This document shows positions 1 through 8,207 of a DNA stretch of 64,000 nucleotides, piece by piece. Numbering within the stretch: the first letter of the stretch is position 1; each line of letters begins with the position of its first letter. This DNA is from Kitasatospora atroaurantiaca (GTDB lineage: Bacteria > Actinomycetota > Actinomycetes > Streptomycetales > Streptomycetaceae): assembly GCF_007828955.1 (NCBI RefSeq), contig NZ_VIVR01000001.1, positions 6,324,001 through 6,388,000 on the forward strand, given 5' to 3'. Both the position numbers and the translations under genes were made by a program. The notes under the pieces were generated by a model, which did no database searches, had not been told where the DNA came from, and worked only from the letters and a program-made list of their open reading frames with translations.

Positions 1-111
1 GGCGGCGCTGGAGTCGAGCGGGGTGGCGCCGAGCCCGAGTGAGTCGAGGCAGCGCGGCAGGAAGCGCTCCACCCCATGGACTGGCAGCACAATGCTGAGG
101 AGGGGACTCAC
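1..111 (-). CDS. Family 2 glycosyltransferase, N-terminal fragment cut by the window edge
   Basis: Reading leftwards from a GTG at 111 gives 37 codons without a stop, running off the left edge. The peptide contains LLSIVLPVHGVERFLPRCLD, the first strand and helix of a GT-A fold glycosyltransferase (family 2), where the hydrophobic strand ending in PV/PA holds the nucleotide-sugar. A GGAG-like ribosome site (CGGAGTGA) lies upstream of the GTG. In streptomycetes proteins with this start are often glycerophosphotransferase fusions for wall teichoic acid, but the visible part cannot tell. The family call is fairly safe; donor and acceptor are unknown. Confidence 0.6.
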   Translation of the reverse strand, partial: MSPLLSIVLPVHGVERFLPRCLDSLGLGATPLDSSAA

Positions 112-621
112 GCTCGTTCACTCCGCGATGGGTGCTTGGCTGTCGGCATGCCGCCCGGTACCGACACTGTACCGAGCGGGGGTGACCCGGGGGTTCGCTC
201 GCGGTGGAGTCGAAGTGGCGCGCAGGTGGCCTGGAGGCGGCGGAAAATGCGACCGCCGGTGCCGCGCCGTGCGAGCGGCGGCACCGGCAGTCCGGTGGCG
301 GCCGGACCGACCCTCAACGGTCGGCCGCCGATCCGTACACCATGAGGAGTCGGGCCGACGCAGCGTCGAGACGGCCGGGCAGTGACTCACTGCTGGTGTC
401 GGAAGTTCTTTTCATCTGTCGAAATCATTCGACCGAGTGAACCCGGTGGGTGGCCCGGGCTTCCGTGTCGATACAGATATTGCTTGTAGGTTTCGGCCGC
501 GTCAATCCCCCGGATGTGTTCAATTCCTGAAGTCGCGTCCAGGTCATTGCCGAGGCGGCTGGAGGCTCCTATATTGACATGCAGTCTCATAAGGATCGCC
601 GTCCTTCCCTCAGGAGCGCCA
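112..621. other. 510-bp intergenic region between divergent genes
   Basis: No convincing gene is seen. The part nearest the glycosyltransferase is as GC-rich as the coding DNA. The stretch from about 385 to 540 is clearly richer in A and T than its surroundings, as expected for promoters serving the rightward membrane protein. No palindrome or known operator was recognised. Confidence 0.4.
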
Positions 622-1524
622 GTGAGCCGGCAGCCGAACCTCCCGCGCCAGGTCAGCCCGGCCCTCAAGGCGCTGATGCTGGTGCCGCTCGCACTGGCCG
701 CCGGTTACGTCTTCCTCACTCTCACCTTCCTCAGTGACAGCACCGCGAGCTTCTTCGCCTGGCGGATGTCGCCCGTGACCGCGGCCCTCGTCGGCGCCGC
801 GTACGGCGGCAGCTGCGCGATGCTCGCCCTGGCCGTACGCGCGCGGCAGTGGGTCAGGGTGCGGGTGGCCGTCACGGCGAGCTCGCTCTTCATGCTGCTG
901 ATGCTCGGCGCCTGCCTGCTCGGGCGCGGCACGCTGCAGCTGACCGGGGGTGCGGCATTCGCCGTGCTGGCGGCCTGGGTCTGGCTGGCCGTGCACGCCG
1001 CGGCACCGCTCATCGGGCTCGTGGCGCTCGCCGCGCAGTGGCGGGTGAAGGGAGGGGAGCCGCCTCGGCCGCCGCGCCTGCCCTGGTGGGTCGCGGCCCC
1101 GGTCATCGGCAACGGATCGGTCGTCACGGCGGTCGGCCTGGTCCTGTACGCGCTGCCCGGGCCGGCCGTACGGCACTGGCCGTGGGAGGTGAGCGCCCTG
1201 GACGTTCGAGTGATCGGCGCCTGGTGCCTGGCCTTCGGGGCGGCCCTGCTGCTCAGTTGGCGCGAGGCCGAGCTGCGCCGGGTACGGAACGGCATGGCGG
1301 CCCTGGTCGGTACGGGCGTCCTCGGGCTGGCCGGCCTGGTCCGGTTCGCGGACGAGGTGAGCTGGAGCTCGCCCGGAGCCTGGGCTGTGGTGCTGGTGCT
1401 GCTCACCTTCACCGGGCTCGGACTGTCGGGTGTCGGGGTGTCCGTACTACTGGACCCGCCGGAGGTGCCCGGAGCTCCGGGAGCACCCGAGCCGCCGGTC
1501 GTGCGACGGGCGCGTACCGCCTGA
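622..1524 (+). CDS. Polytopic membrane protein of unknown function (300 aa)
   Basis: The start is GTG 622, placed by a CAGGAG ribosome site at 611-616; an upstream in-frame start at 514 has no such site. The protein has about eight hydrophobic segments (for example ALMLVPLALAAGYVFLTLTF near the N terminus) joined by short charged loops, and a short Pro/Ala-rich C-terminal tail. No catalytic or transport motif was recognised. It stands alone, divergent from the glycosyltransferase. It is a hypothetical integral membrane protein; the coding call is well supported by codon usage and ribosome site, the function is open. Confidence 0.7.
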   Translation: MSRQPNLPRQVSPALKALMLVPLALAAGYVFLTLTFLSDSTASFFAWRMSPVTAALVGAAYGGSCAMLALAVRARQWVRVRVAVTASSLFMLLMLGACLLGRGTLQLTGGAAFAVLAAWVWLAVHAAAPLIGLVALAAQWRVKGGEPPRPPRLPWWVAAPVIGNGSVVTAVGLVLYALPGPAVRHWPWEVSALDVRVIGAWCLAFGAALLLSWREAELRRVRNGMAALVGTGVLGLAGLVRFADEVSWSSPGAWAVVLVLLTFTGLGLSGVGVSVLLDPPEVPGAPGAPEPPVVRRARTA

Positions 1525-1727
1525 TCAGCACGCATGGCCGGGCGCAGTTCACCACCATCTCACCACCGTTGATGCGCAGTCGTGACCGATACCACGGCCA
1601 TCTGGTGAAGCGTCAGTTCGCTTCGCACGATACGGTGGCAGAACACCAGGACGGTTGCGCGAAGGCCGTCTCACACGGATAGTCTTCGCCTCACGGCCCT
1701 GGCGCCTCGTAGGGGTGGGAAAAACTG

Positions 1728-1994
1728 ATGGAACACATGCAAGTGCGGAGTCGGCCCCGGGTGCCGGCGATCCAGTGCGGTGTCGGCGCGACCGGCCGTC
1801 GGATCGACCGTCATCTGTCGGTGCTCGGTGCACCGGCGCTCTCGACGGTGGACACCGCCGAGGCGCTCGGCCTGATAAGAGAGCTGACGCCACGCGGCGT
1901 CAGCACTCCGGCCGCCCCGCGCCGTACCGCGCGGGTGTCGCTGCTGGCGCCCCTGCGTCGGCTGCGGCGGAGCCTGTTCGGCGGGCGCGGCTAG
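1728..1994 (+). CDS. Small basic protein, 88 aa, unknown function
   Basis: ATG 1728 follows an AGGGGTGG-type ribosome site (1711-1718). The product starts MEHMQVRSRPRVPAIQCGVG, is rich in Arg throughout and ends in a strongly basic tail (PLRRLRRSLFGGRG) that could be amphipathic and bind membrane or nucleic acid. It has no signal peptide and no recognised domain. A perfect 12-bp hairpin lies 28 bp after the stop, which supports a real, separately terminated transcript. Alternative: a non-coding stretch with streptomycete third-position GC. Confidence 0.45.
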   Translation: MEHMQVRSRPRVPAIQCGVGATGRRIDRHLSVLGAPALSTVDTAEALGLIRELTPRGVSTPAAPRRTARVSLLAPLRRLRRSLFGGRG

Positions 1995-2021
1995 GAATTC
2001 CGGCCCCGCGCCCGGCGAGGC

Positions 2022-2051
2022 GACCCGATGGACTCGACGGTCCATCGGGTC
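2022..2051 (+). terminator. Hairpin terminator after the small basic gene
   Basis: A perfect 12-bp stem (GACCCGATGGAC at 2022-2033 with its complement at 2040-2051) and a 6-nt loop stand between the small basic gene and the YjbQ-family gene. No strong T run follows, which is usual in streptomycetes. Confidence 0.65.
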
Positions 2052-2137
2052 TCTGGCGTTCCCGGCGAGCTGTTTTCCTCAGTCCGTCCGGCGTGCTGGG
2101 CGGCACTGTCCGGTCGACGGTGGGCCAGGATGGCACC

Positions 2138-2560
2138 ATGGCGGACACGTTTCACTCCATCACCTTCGACCTCACCACCGGCACGGCCGAGGTCGCCCTC
2201 GACATCACCGACCGCTGCACGGCCTTCCTGAACACGGCGGCCGCCGGGCGGGACGGCCTGCTCAACGTCTTCGTCCCGCACGCCACGGCAGGGATCGCCG
2301 TGATCGAGACCGGCGCCGGCAGCGACGACGACCTGCTGGCCATCCTGCGCGAGCTGCTGCCGGCCGACAACCGCTGGCGGCACCGGCACGGCAGCCCCGG
2401 GCACGGCCGCGACCACGTCCTCCCGGGACTGGTCGCCCCGCACGCCACCCTGCCGGTGATCGGCGGACAGCTGGCGCTGGGCGTCTGGCAGTCGGTGGTC
2501 CTGGTGGACACCAACGGTGACAACCCGCGGCGGACGGTGCGGCTCACCTTCCTCGGCTAG
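2138..2560 (+). CDS. YjbQ/UPF0047 family protein
   Basis: This 140-aa protein is a full-length member of the YjbQ (UPF0047) family, small trimeric proteins, some of which show weak thiamine-phosphate synthase activity. Family motifs are present: HATAGIAVIETGAGSDDD, then HGSPGHGRDHV, then LGVWQSVVLVDTNGD with the final arginine-rich strand. The His and Asp/Glu residues of the first two blocks form the presumed metal site. ATG 2138 gives the conserved N-terminal strand. The TAG stop overlaps the CTAG at 2557-2560 where the mobile unit abuts, so the insertion left the protein intact but probably separated the gene from its own 3' end. Cellular role is not firmly known. Confidence 0.85.
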   Translation: MADTFHSITFDLTTGTAEVALDITDRCTAFLNTAAAGRDGLLNVFVPHATAGIAVIETGAGSDDDLLAILRELLPADNRWRHRHGSPGHGRDHVLPGLVAPHATLPVIGGQLALGVWQSVVLVDTNGDNPRRTVRLTFLG

Positions 2561-2561
2561 G

Positions 2562-2582
2562 GCGCGTATCGAGTCGTGATCA
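2562..2582 (+). repeat. Left terminal inverted repeat of the mobile unit
   Basis: 21 bp beginning GCGCGTATCGAGTCGTGAT. It matches the reverse complement of 8187-8207 at every position and the IS right end (from 3636) at 18 of 19 inner positions. It is the probable transposase binding end. Confidence 0.85.
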
Positions 2583-2633
2583 ATTTGCGGGATGTGCCTT
2601 CGTGGTACGGTCCGGTCCGATAGACGGTCTTAC

Positions 2634-3638
2634 GTGACGCGAGTGCAACTGACCGATCCGGATTGGGAGTTCATCGAGAGGTACCTGCCGATCGGCGAGT
2701 ACGGCCCGTACCCCGAGCGACTGCGGCAGCAGTTCGAGGGCGTGATCTGGCGGTTCAAGACGGGCGGGCAGTGGCGGGAGATGCCGACGGAGTTCGGCGC
2801 CTGGTCGACCGTCCACAACCGCTTCCGGCAGTGGCGTGACGCCGGCGTCTTCGAGGCCCTGCTGGAGGGCCTGATCACGGAAGCCGCGAAGCGGGGTGAG
2901 GTGGACCTGTCCCTGGTCAGCATCGACTCCACCATCGCCCGAGCCCACCACGACGTGGCCGGGATGCACCTCGACGAGGACGTCGTCACCGCCCTGGAGA
3001 AAGCCGCGGCCGGGGAGGAAGAAGGCCCGGTCAAAGGGGGCGGCCTCGAAGAGCAAAACGGGCAAGAGACCGAAAGTGATCCCGCGCTGGAAGAACGACG
3101 ACGCATCCGGCGTCGGCGGAAACTCCGGCTGAAGGCCGCCCTCCTCGGACGTTCCAGAGGCGGGCAGACCAGCAAGGTCCACCTCGCCGCCGACCGCAAG
3201 TGCCGCCCGCTGGCGTTCATCCTGACCACAGGCCAGGCAGCGGACAGCCCGCAGTTCATCCCCGTCCTGAAGAAGGTACGGGTACGCGGGCCCGTCGGCC
3301 GACCCCGCATCCGGCCGGACGCGGTCGCCGGGGACAAGGCGTACTCGTCCCGCGGAAACCGCGCCCACCTGCGCAAACGCCGTATCAAGGTGGTCATCCC
3401 GGAGAAGAAGGACCAGGCCGCCAACCGGAAGAAGAAGGGCTCCAGAGGTGGCCGACCCGTCAGCCACGACGCCGATCTCTACAAGGCGCGGAACACCGTC
3501 GAACGCCTGATCAACAAGCTCAAAGCATGGCGAGGCATCGCCACCCGATACGACAAGACTCCCGGCAGCTACCTCGCCGGTCTCCACCTGCGCGCCTCGA
3601 TGATCTGGATCAAGGACCTCACCAGGACCACCTGCTGA
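2634..3638 (+). CDS. IS5-family DDE transposase
   Basis: A 334-aa transposase that cuts and joins the IS ends. GTG 2634 gives a start VTRVQLTDPDWEFIERYLP, the usual N terminus of streptomycete IS5-type transposases with the DUF4096-like helix-turn-helix (residues about 5-85, including GGQWREMPTEFGAWSTVHNR). The catalytic DDE core follows: first Asp in SIDSTIARAHH, second in AGDKAYSSRGNR, and Glu in NTVERLINKLKAWRGIATRYD with the arginine/lysine spacing of the family. No frameshift or internal stop is seen, so the enzyme may be active. It could act on the outer unit ends because they match its own left end. Confidence 0.9.
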   Translation: MTRVQLTDPDWEFIERYLPIGEYGPYPERLRQQFEGVIWRFKTGGQWREMPTEFGAWSTVHNRFRQWRDAGVFEALLEGLITEAAKRGEVDLSLVSIDSTIARAHHDVAGMHLDEDVVTALEKAAAGEEEGPVKGGGLEEQNGQETESDPALEERRRIRRRRKLRLKAALLGRSRGGQTSKVHLAADRKCRPLAFILTTGQAADSPQFIPVLKKVRVRGPVGRPRIRPDAVAGDKAYSSRGNRAHLRKRRIKVVIPEKKDQAANRKKKGSRGGRPVSHDADLYKARNTVERLINKLKAWRGIATRYDKTPGSYLAGLHLRASMIWIKDLTRTTC

Positions 3639-3705
3639 TCACGACTCGATATGCCCCTGGGTGACGCGCTGAGGTGCCGGACGCCAAGGGCGGGCAGGAG
3701 TTGAG

Positions 3706-5976
3706 TCAACGGTCAACCAGCCGTGGACGCGGGGCCTCACCCGTGGATTCCGCGTCGGTGTCGTCGGTGCCGACCGGGCCGCGGGGAAGCACCCGGTCCA
3801 GCCACTTCGGCAGCCACCAGTTGGTCCGGCCGAGGAGTGTCATGGTCGCCGGTACCAGCACCATGCGTACGACCGTGGCGTCGATGAAGATCGCGGTGGC
3901 CAGGCCGAGCCCGAACATTTTGGTGGAGGGGTCCTCGGCGACGGCGAAGGACAGGAAGACCGCCACCATGATGAGGGCGGCCGAGGTGATGATCCGGGCG
4001 GTGCGCGAGACGCCCTCAACGATCGCCGTGCCGTTGTCGCCGGTGCGCAGGTACTCCTCGCGTACGCGGGAGAGGAGGAACACCTCGTAGTCCATCGACA
4101 GGCCGAACAGGATGGCGAAGAGGAACATCGGGATGAACGACACGATCGGAACCGTCGCTTCCAGCCCGATGAGTGCGCCTCCCCAGCCCCACTGGAAGAC
4201 CGCGACCATGATGCCGTAGGCCGCGCCGATGCTCAGCAGATTCAGCAGTACCGCCTTGAGCGGTACGAGTACCGAGCGGAAGACCAGCATCAGCAGCAGG
4301 AACGACATCGCCAGCACGGCGGCGACGAGCACCGGCAGGCGTTGGCTGGTGCGTTGGCCCACATCGGACAGGCTCGCGGCGGCGCCGCCGACGTGGGCCC
4401 TGGCCGGGCCGTGCCCGATCGCCGTGGGCAGCACGTCGGTGCGCAGCCGGGCGATGGTGTCGGCCGTGGCCTTGTCCTGAGGGCTGGTGGTCGGGAACAC
4501 CACGAGGGTCGCGATGCCGGTGGCCCGATCGATGTGCGTCGGCGAGACGGATGCGATGCCCGGATCCGCCGCGACCGTTGCGACGAGTCGGTCCAGCACT
4601 CCCGGATCACCGGTGGGGTCCGCGGCGATGACGAGGGGACCGTTGGTGCCCGGGCCGAACCCCTCGGCGACGAGGTCGTAGGCCCGGCGCTCGGTACGGC
4701 TGGGGGGCAGTGAGCCGTCGTCGGGCAGGCCGACGCGCAGGCCGAGCACGGGCAGCGTCGCAGTCAGCAGCAGCCCCGCCGCGCCGACCGCGTACGGCAC
4801 CGGGTGCCGGCTGACGTGCCCGATCCAGCGACGCCACCCGGCGGCGTGGGCGGCGCCTGCCGCCGGGGTCCGCCGCCGTGCGAGTCGGCCCGGCTTCCTG
4901 GTCTGCAGAGCCCGGCCGATCCGGCCGGCCCGGGCCAGGCGTGGGCCGGCGGCGCCGAGGAAGGCCGGCAGCAGCGTCACCGACGCGACCACCATGGTCA
5001 GAACGACGATCGAGACGGCGAGCCCGCCCACCGTCATGAACGGTACGTTCGCGACAGCCAGGCCGAGGATCGATACGACGACGGTGCCGCCGGCGAAGAC
5101 CACGGGCCTCCCCGCCGTGGCCACCGCTCGCCCCGCCGCCTCGCGGGGATCAAGCCCGCGCGCGAGGTACTCCCGGTGCCTGGCGAGCACGAACAGCGCG
5201 TAGTCGATGCCCACTCCGAGCCCGACCATGCTGCCCAGGACCGGTGCGAAGGTGGGGACGTCCGTCACCCCCGCCAGTACTGTCATCGTGGCGACCCCGA
5301 CGGTCAGTCCGAAGACCGCCATGCCGATCGGGAGCGCGGCGGCGACGAGCGAACCGAACGCCAGGAACAGGATCGCGGCCGCGGCGAGGAGGCCGATCAA
5401 CTCGCTCGCGCCGCCGTCGGGGTCGGAGAAGGCGTAGAAGAGGCTCCCGCCCATCTCGATACGCAGGGGCAGTTCGGCGCGCAGCCGGTCGCCGAGATCG
5501 ACGAGGGCGTCGAGGTCTTCGGCCGACAGCCGGCTCTGGTCGGGGTACTGCACCCGGACGACCGCGATCCGCCCGTCGACCGAGACGAGGCCGCCGCGCA
5601 CGGCGGTGTCCCCGCCTGCATCGAGTGCCCCCGCCGGGTCGCTCGTGCCGAGCACGTGCGGCAGCCGCTGCACCTCGGTCTGCAGCCGCGTGAGAGCGGT
5701 GCGCGCACTGTCGTGGTCGAAGAACGTCGCAGCGCCGTCGAGGGGGGTGACGACCACTTGGGCGGTCATCCCCTCCTGGCCGGTGCCGGCCCGCTCGATC
5801 AGTTCCGCGGCCCGCTGGGAGTCCAGTCCCGGAGCGGTCATCGAATCCGCATTCCGCCCGCCGAAGGCGACGGCGGCGAGGACCACGAGCGTGGCGGCGA
5901 CCAGCCATGCCGCGATCACCCGCCAGGGATGGCGGGCGGCGCTTGCGCCCAGGCGCAACAGGGCTTTCGAGAGCAT
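3706..5976 (-). CDS. MmpL/RND superfamily transporter
   Basis: A 756-aa inner-membrane efflux or lipid-export permease driven by protons. ATG 5976 follows a GGAGGA site. It has TM1 near residues 15-40, a periplasmic domain, then a bundle of helices, and this is repeated. Both GxxxDY signatures are present: GLGVGIDYALF (Asp-Tyr about 257) and FGLSMDYEVFLLSR (about 628). The C-terminal end NWWLPKWLDRVLP is typical of streptomycete MmpL proteins. It is divergent from the kinase/regulator genes, 175 bp apart, so it is a likely target of that system. The substrate is unknown. A paralogue lies at 32700-34835. Confidence 0.85.
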   Translation of the reverse strand: MLSKALLRLGASAARHPWRVIAAWLVAATLVVLAAVAFGGRNADSMTAPGLDSQRAAELIERAGTGQEGMTAQVVVTPLDGAATFFDHDSARTALTRLQTEVQRLPHVLGTSDPAGALDAGGDTAVRGGLVSVDGRIAVVRVQYPDQSRLSAEDLDALVDLGDRLRAELPLRIEMGGSLFYAFSDPDGGASELIGLLAAAAILFLAFGSLVAAALPIGMAVFGLTVGVATMTVLAGVTDVPTFAPVLGSMVGLGVGIDYALFVLARHREYLARGLDPREAAGRAVATAGRPVVFAGGTVVVSILGLAVANVPFMTVGGLAVSIVVLTMVVASVTLLPAFLGAAGPRLARAGRIGRALQTRKPGRLARRRTPAAGAAHAAGWRRWIGHVSRHPVPYAVGAAGLLLTATLPVLGLRVGLPDDGSLPPSRTERRAYDLVAEGFGPGTNGPLVIAADPTGDPGVLDRLVATVAADPGIASVSPTHIDRATGIATLVVFPTTSPQDKATADTIARLRTDVLPTAIGHGPARAHVGGAAASLSDVGQRTSQRLPVLVAAVLAMSFLLLMLVFRSVLVPLKAVLLNLLSIGAAYGIMVAVFQWGWGGALIGLEATVPIVSFIPMFLFAILFGLSMDYEVFLLSRVREEYLRTGDNGTAIVEGVSRTARIITSAALIMVAVFLSFAVAEDPSTKMFGLGLATAIFIDATVVRMVLVPATMTLLGRTNWWLPKWLDRVLPRGPVGTDDTDAESTGEAPRPRLVDR

Positions 5977-6151
5977 CGGGTCCTCCAACCACCTCGTCGG
6001 CCGTCCTTGTACGGCCGCCGATGCCGAGGCTCGTCGCCACGGCGCTCCGCGGCATCGGCCCGCGGGCCGCGGATCCGTCGGCCCCGGGGCGGAGTGACGA
6101 CCCGTCCTTTCGGCCGATGCGCGGCACGCCGCGGTCCCTAGGCTGAGAACC
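5977..6151. promoter_or_regulatory. Divergent promoter region of transporter and two-component genes
   Basis: This 175-bp gap separates the transporter (left) from the kinase (right). A -10-like TAGGCT at 6139-6144 lies 7 bp before the kinase GTG, which suggests a leaderless kinase transcript. The inner half is rich in GC palindromic blocks (CCGCGG, GCGCGGC). No response-regulator box could be defined. Confidence 0.4.
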
Positions 6152-7324
6152 GTGCTCCGAGACGACCTGCGAACCCTGTGGACCGAACCCCGGCCGCCCG
6201 ACGCGCCCGCCCGGCTGCGGCAGGATTGGGCGCTGCTCGCCGCAGGCCTTGCCGGTGTGGCGCTGGAGGCCACTCTGCGCGAGAACGTCGTGTGGCGTCC
6301 GGTGGCGGTGGTGTTCGCCGTATGGCTGTGCCTGCTGCCCCTGTGGCGCCGGACCCGCCCGCTGGCGATGGCCACGCTGGGGTTCGGCTCGGTGATCCTG
6401 CTTCAGGTGGCCTCGCTCGTCGCCGCACCGCGCGAGCCCGTCGGCCTGTACACCGGCGCGGTCGTGCTCGTGCTGGTGTACGCGCTGCCCCGGTGGGGAT
6501 CGGGACGGGAGATCGTGCTGGGCGGCGCGATGATCGTCGCGGCGTGCGCGCTGTGTGCCTTCACGGACGAGACCCCGGTCGTCGAAAAGGTCGTGGGCTT
6601 CCTCTTCGGGCTGCTGCCCGGCGTGGTCGGGGCTGCGGTGCGGTTCCGGGTGACCGCTCGCGAGCGGCAGTTGGAGCAGGTGCGCTCCCGCGAGCGCGAG
6701 CAGCTCGCCCGGGAACTGCACGACACGGTGGCCCACCACGTGTCGGCCATGGTGATCATCGCCCAGGCGGGCCGGGTGCTTGCGGGCACCGACCCGTCCG
6801 CCGCGGTCGAGGCGCTGGAGGGGATCGAGGAGGAAGGGGCGCGCACGCTGGAGGAAATGCGCGCCATGGTCGCCGCGCTGCGCGACCGCGGGGTCGGCGC
6901 CGAGCTGGCGCCCCCTGCCGGCGTCGCGGATCTGGAGCGCCTGGTGCGCACCCCCGGCGGTCGCATCAGGGTCGACCTGGGGCTCGACGGCGAGCTGGAC
7001 ACGCTGCCCCCGGCCGTGGACGCCGCCGTCTACCGGATCGTGCAGGAGTCGGTGACCAACGCGCTGCGCCACGCGGTCGACGCGACCGAGGTCGTCGTCC
7101 GGGTCGCCGCGGAACGGCACACGGTACGGGTGAGCGTGCGGGACAACGGCCGGCGCACCGGCCGGGGTCGCGACGGATACGGACTTACCGGACTGCGCGA
7201 GCGCGCGACCCTGATCGGCGGCACACTACGAGCCGGCCCGGGCACCGACCGGGGCTGGCATGTCGAAGCCGAGCTGCCGAGAGCGAGGAGCGAGAGCGGT
7301 GTCCATACGCGTCCTCGTCGCTGA
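6152..7324 (+). CDS. NarL-type sensor histidine kinase
   Basis: A 390-aa membrane kinase. After a short cytosolic start come four or five hydrophobic segments (about residues 25-165), then a HisKA_3 dimerisation domain with ELHDTVAHHVSAMVIIAQAG (phospho-acceptor His about 190) and a HATPase_c domain ending in DNGRRTGRGRDGYGLTGLRE and AGPGTDRGWHVEAELP. It lacks a large extracellular sensor, so the signal is probably sensed in or at the membrane. GTG 6152 sits directly after a -10-like box, with no ribosome site, so translation may be leaderless. The gene overlaps the regulator start by 26 bp. It probably phosphorylates the next gene product. Confidence 0.85.
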   Translation: MLRDDLRTLWTEPRPPDAPARLRQDWALLAAGLAGVALEATLRENVVWRPVAVVFAVWLCLLPLWRRTRPLAMATLGFGSVILLQVASLVAAPREPVGLYTGAVVLVLVYALPRWGSGREIVLGGAMIVAACALCAFTDETPVVEKVVGFLFGLLPGVVGAAVRFRVTARERQLEQVRSREREQLARELHDTVAHHVSAMVIIAQAGRVLAGTDPSAAVEALEGIEEEGARTLEEMRAMVAALRDRGVGAELAPPAGVADLERLVRTPGGRIRVDLGLDGELDTLPPAVDAAVYRIVQESVTNALRHAVDATEVVVRVAAERHTVRVSVRDNGRRTGRGRDGYGLTGLRERATLIGGTLRAGPGTDRGWHVEAELPRARSESGVHTRPRR

Positions 7325-7961
7325 CGACCAGACGATCATCCGCACCGGGCTGCGGATCATGCTGAACGCCCAGCCCGGCATCGAGGTGGTCGGCGAGGCC
7401 GCCGACGGACGGGAAGCGGTACGTCTGGCCCGCGAACTGCGCCCCGACGTCTGCCTGTTCGACATCCGCATGCCCGTACTCGACGGGCTCGAGGCCACCC
7501 GTCTGGTCGCCGGCCCGGGCGTCGCCGACCCGCTGGCCGTGGTCGTCATCACCACGTTCGACCTCGACGAGTACGTCTACGGCTCGCTGCGTGCCGGCGC
7601 CCGCGGATTCCTCCTCAAGGACACGGGACCAGACCTTCTGGCCCAGGCCGTGCGGTCGGCGTCCGACGGGGAGGCGCTCATCGCGCCCAGCGTCACCGTC
7701 CGTCTGCTCCAGGCATTCGCGGACCTGCCCGCCGGCCGGCCCGCGGCCCAGCCGGTCTCACCCGTCACCGCCCGCGAGGAGCAGGTGCTCCTCGCCGTCG
7801 CTCGCGGGCTGACCAACACCGAGATCGCCGATGCACTGCACATCAGCCTCAGCACGGTGAAGACGCATCTGGCCAGCCTGATGGCCAAACTCGGTGCCCG
7901 TAACCGGGTCGAGATCGCGATGTGGGCCTACGAAACGCGCCGTGTCCTCCCCGGAACCTGA
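7299..7961 (+). CDS. NarL/LuxR-family response regulator
   Basis: A 220-aa DNA-binding partner of the preceding kinase. GTG 7299 follows GAGGAG at 7285-7290; the in-frame upstream start has no such site. The receiver domain has the acidic pair VADDQ (Asp 9/10), phospho-acceptor Asp55 in CLFDIRMPVLDG, the Thr of VVITTFD and Lys of FLLKDTGPD. A LuxR helix-turn-helix closes it (about 155-215: LLAVARGLTNTEIADALHIS, then TVKTHLASLMAKLGARNR). Its nearest likely target is the divergent MmpL promoter. Both lie inside the IS-bounded unit, so a transport function and its control may move together. Confidence 0.88.
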   Translation: MSIRVLVADDQTIIRTGLRIMLNAQPGIEVVGEAADGREAVRLARELRPDVCLFDIRMPVLDGLEATRLVAGPGVADPLAVVVITTFDLDEYVYGSLRAGARGFLLKDTGPDLLAQAVRSASDGEALIAPSVTVRLLQAFADLPAGRPAAQPVSPVTAREEQVLLAVARGLTNTEIADALHISLSTVKTHLASLMAKLGARNRVEIAMWAYETRRVLPGT

Positions 7962-8092
7962 GCCGGGTGCCGGGCCATGTCCCATGAGTCCCCGCCCGGA
8001 CATCAGGTGCACCGGTCGGCTCACGTCGGCTCCACGTGCCTCACCCGCCCCAGAGCGTGATGTACCAGGAGGCCGGAACTGGGACGGTGAGA

Positions 8093-8189
8093 CACCCGAT
8101 ACGACAAGACTCCCGACAGCTACCTCGCCAGTCTCCGCCTGCACGCCTCGATGATCTGGATCAAAGACCTCACCAGGACCACCCGATGA
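8093..8189 (+). pseudogene. 3' remnant of a second, diverged IS5-family transposase
   Basis: From CACCCGATACGACAAG at 8093 the sequence follows the 3' end of the full transposase gene (from 3542), about 90% identical by eye, with most differences G-to-A or A-to-G. It encodes the last 31 or so residues (TRYDKTPDSYLASL, then SMIWIKDLTRTTR) with the same stop position. Nothing 5' of this survives, so it is a deletion remnant and not an active copy. Confidence 0.85.
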
Positions 8190-8207
8190 TCACGACTCGA
8201 TACGCGC
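8187..8207 (-). repeat. Right terminal inverted repeat of the mobile unit
   Basis: Exact reverse complement of 2562-2582, followed by one base and then CTAG at 8209-8212. It is the end of the IS remnant and the outer right end of the 5.65-kb unit. Confidence 0.85.

Larger units (their letters stand above)
2561..3658 (+). mobile_element. IS5-family insertion sequence, full-length copy
   Basis: One transposase gene lies between inverted ends. The left end is 2561-2582 and the right end begins TGATCACGACTCGATATGC at 3636. Over 19 bp the two ends differ at one base, but beyond that they diverge (left GGCGC, right GCCCC reading inwards to outwards). The right end has no CTAG flank. The stop codon of the transposase lies within the right inverted repeat. 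About 1.1 kb is normal for the family. Confidence 0.85.

Noticed and set aside
23..440. Several overlapping small frames on both strands in the first 440 bp
   Set aside because: No ribosome sites and overlapping in all frames; only the minus-strand glycosyltransferase start (1-111) has a recognisable motif.
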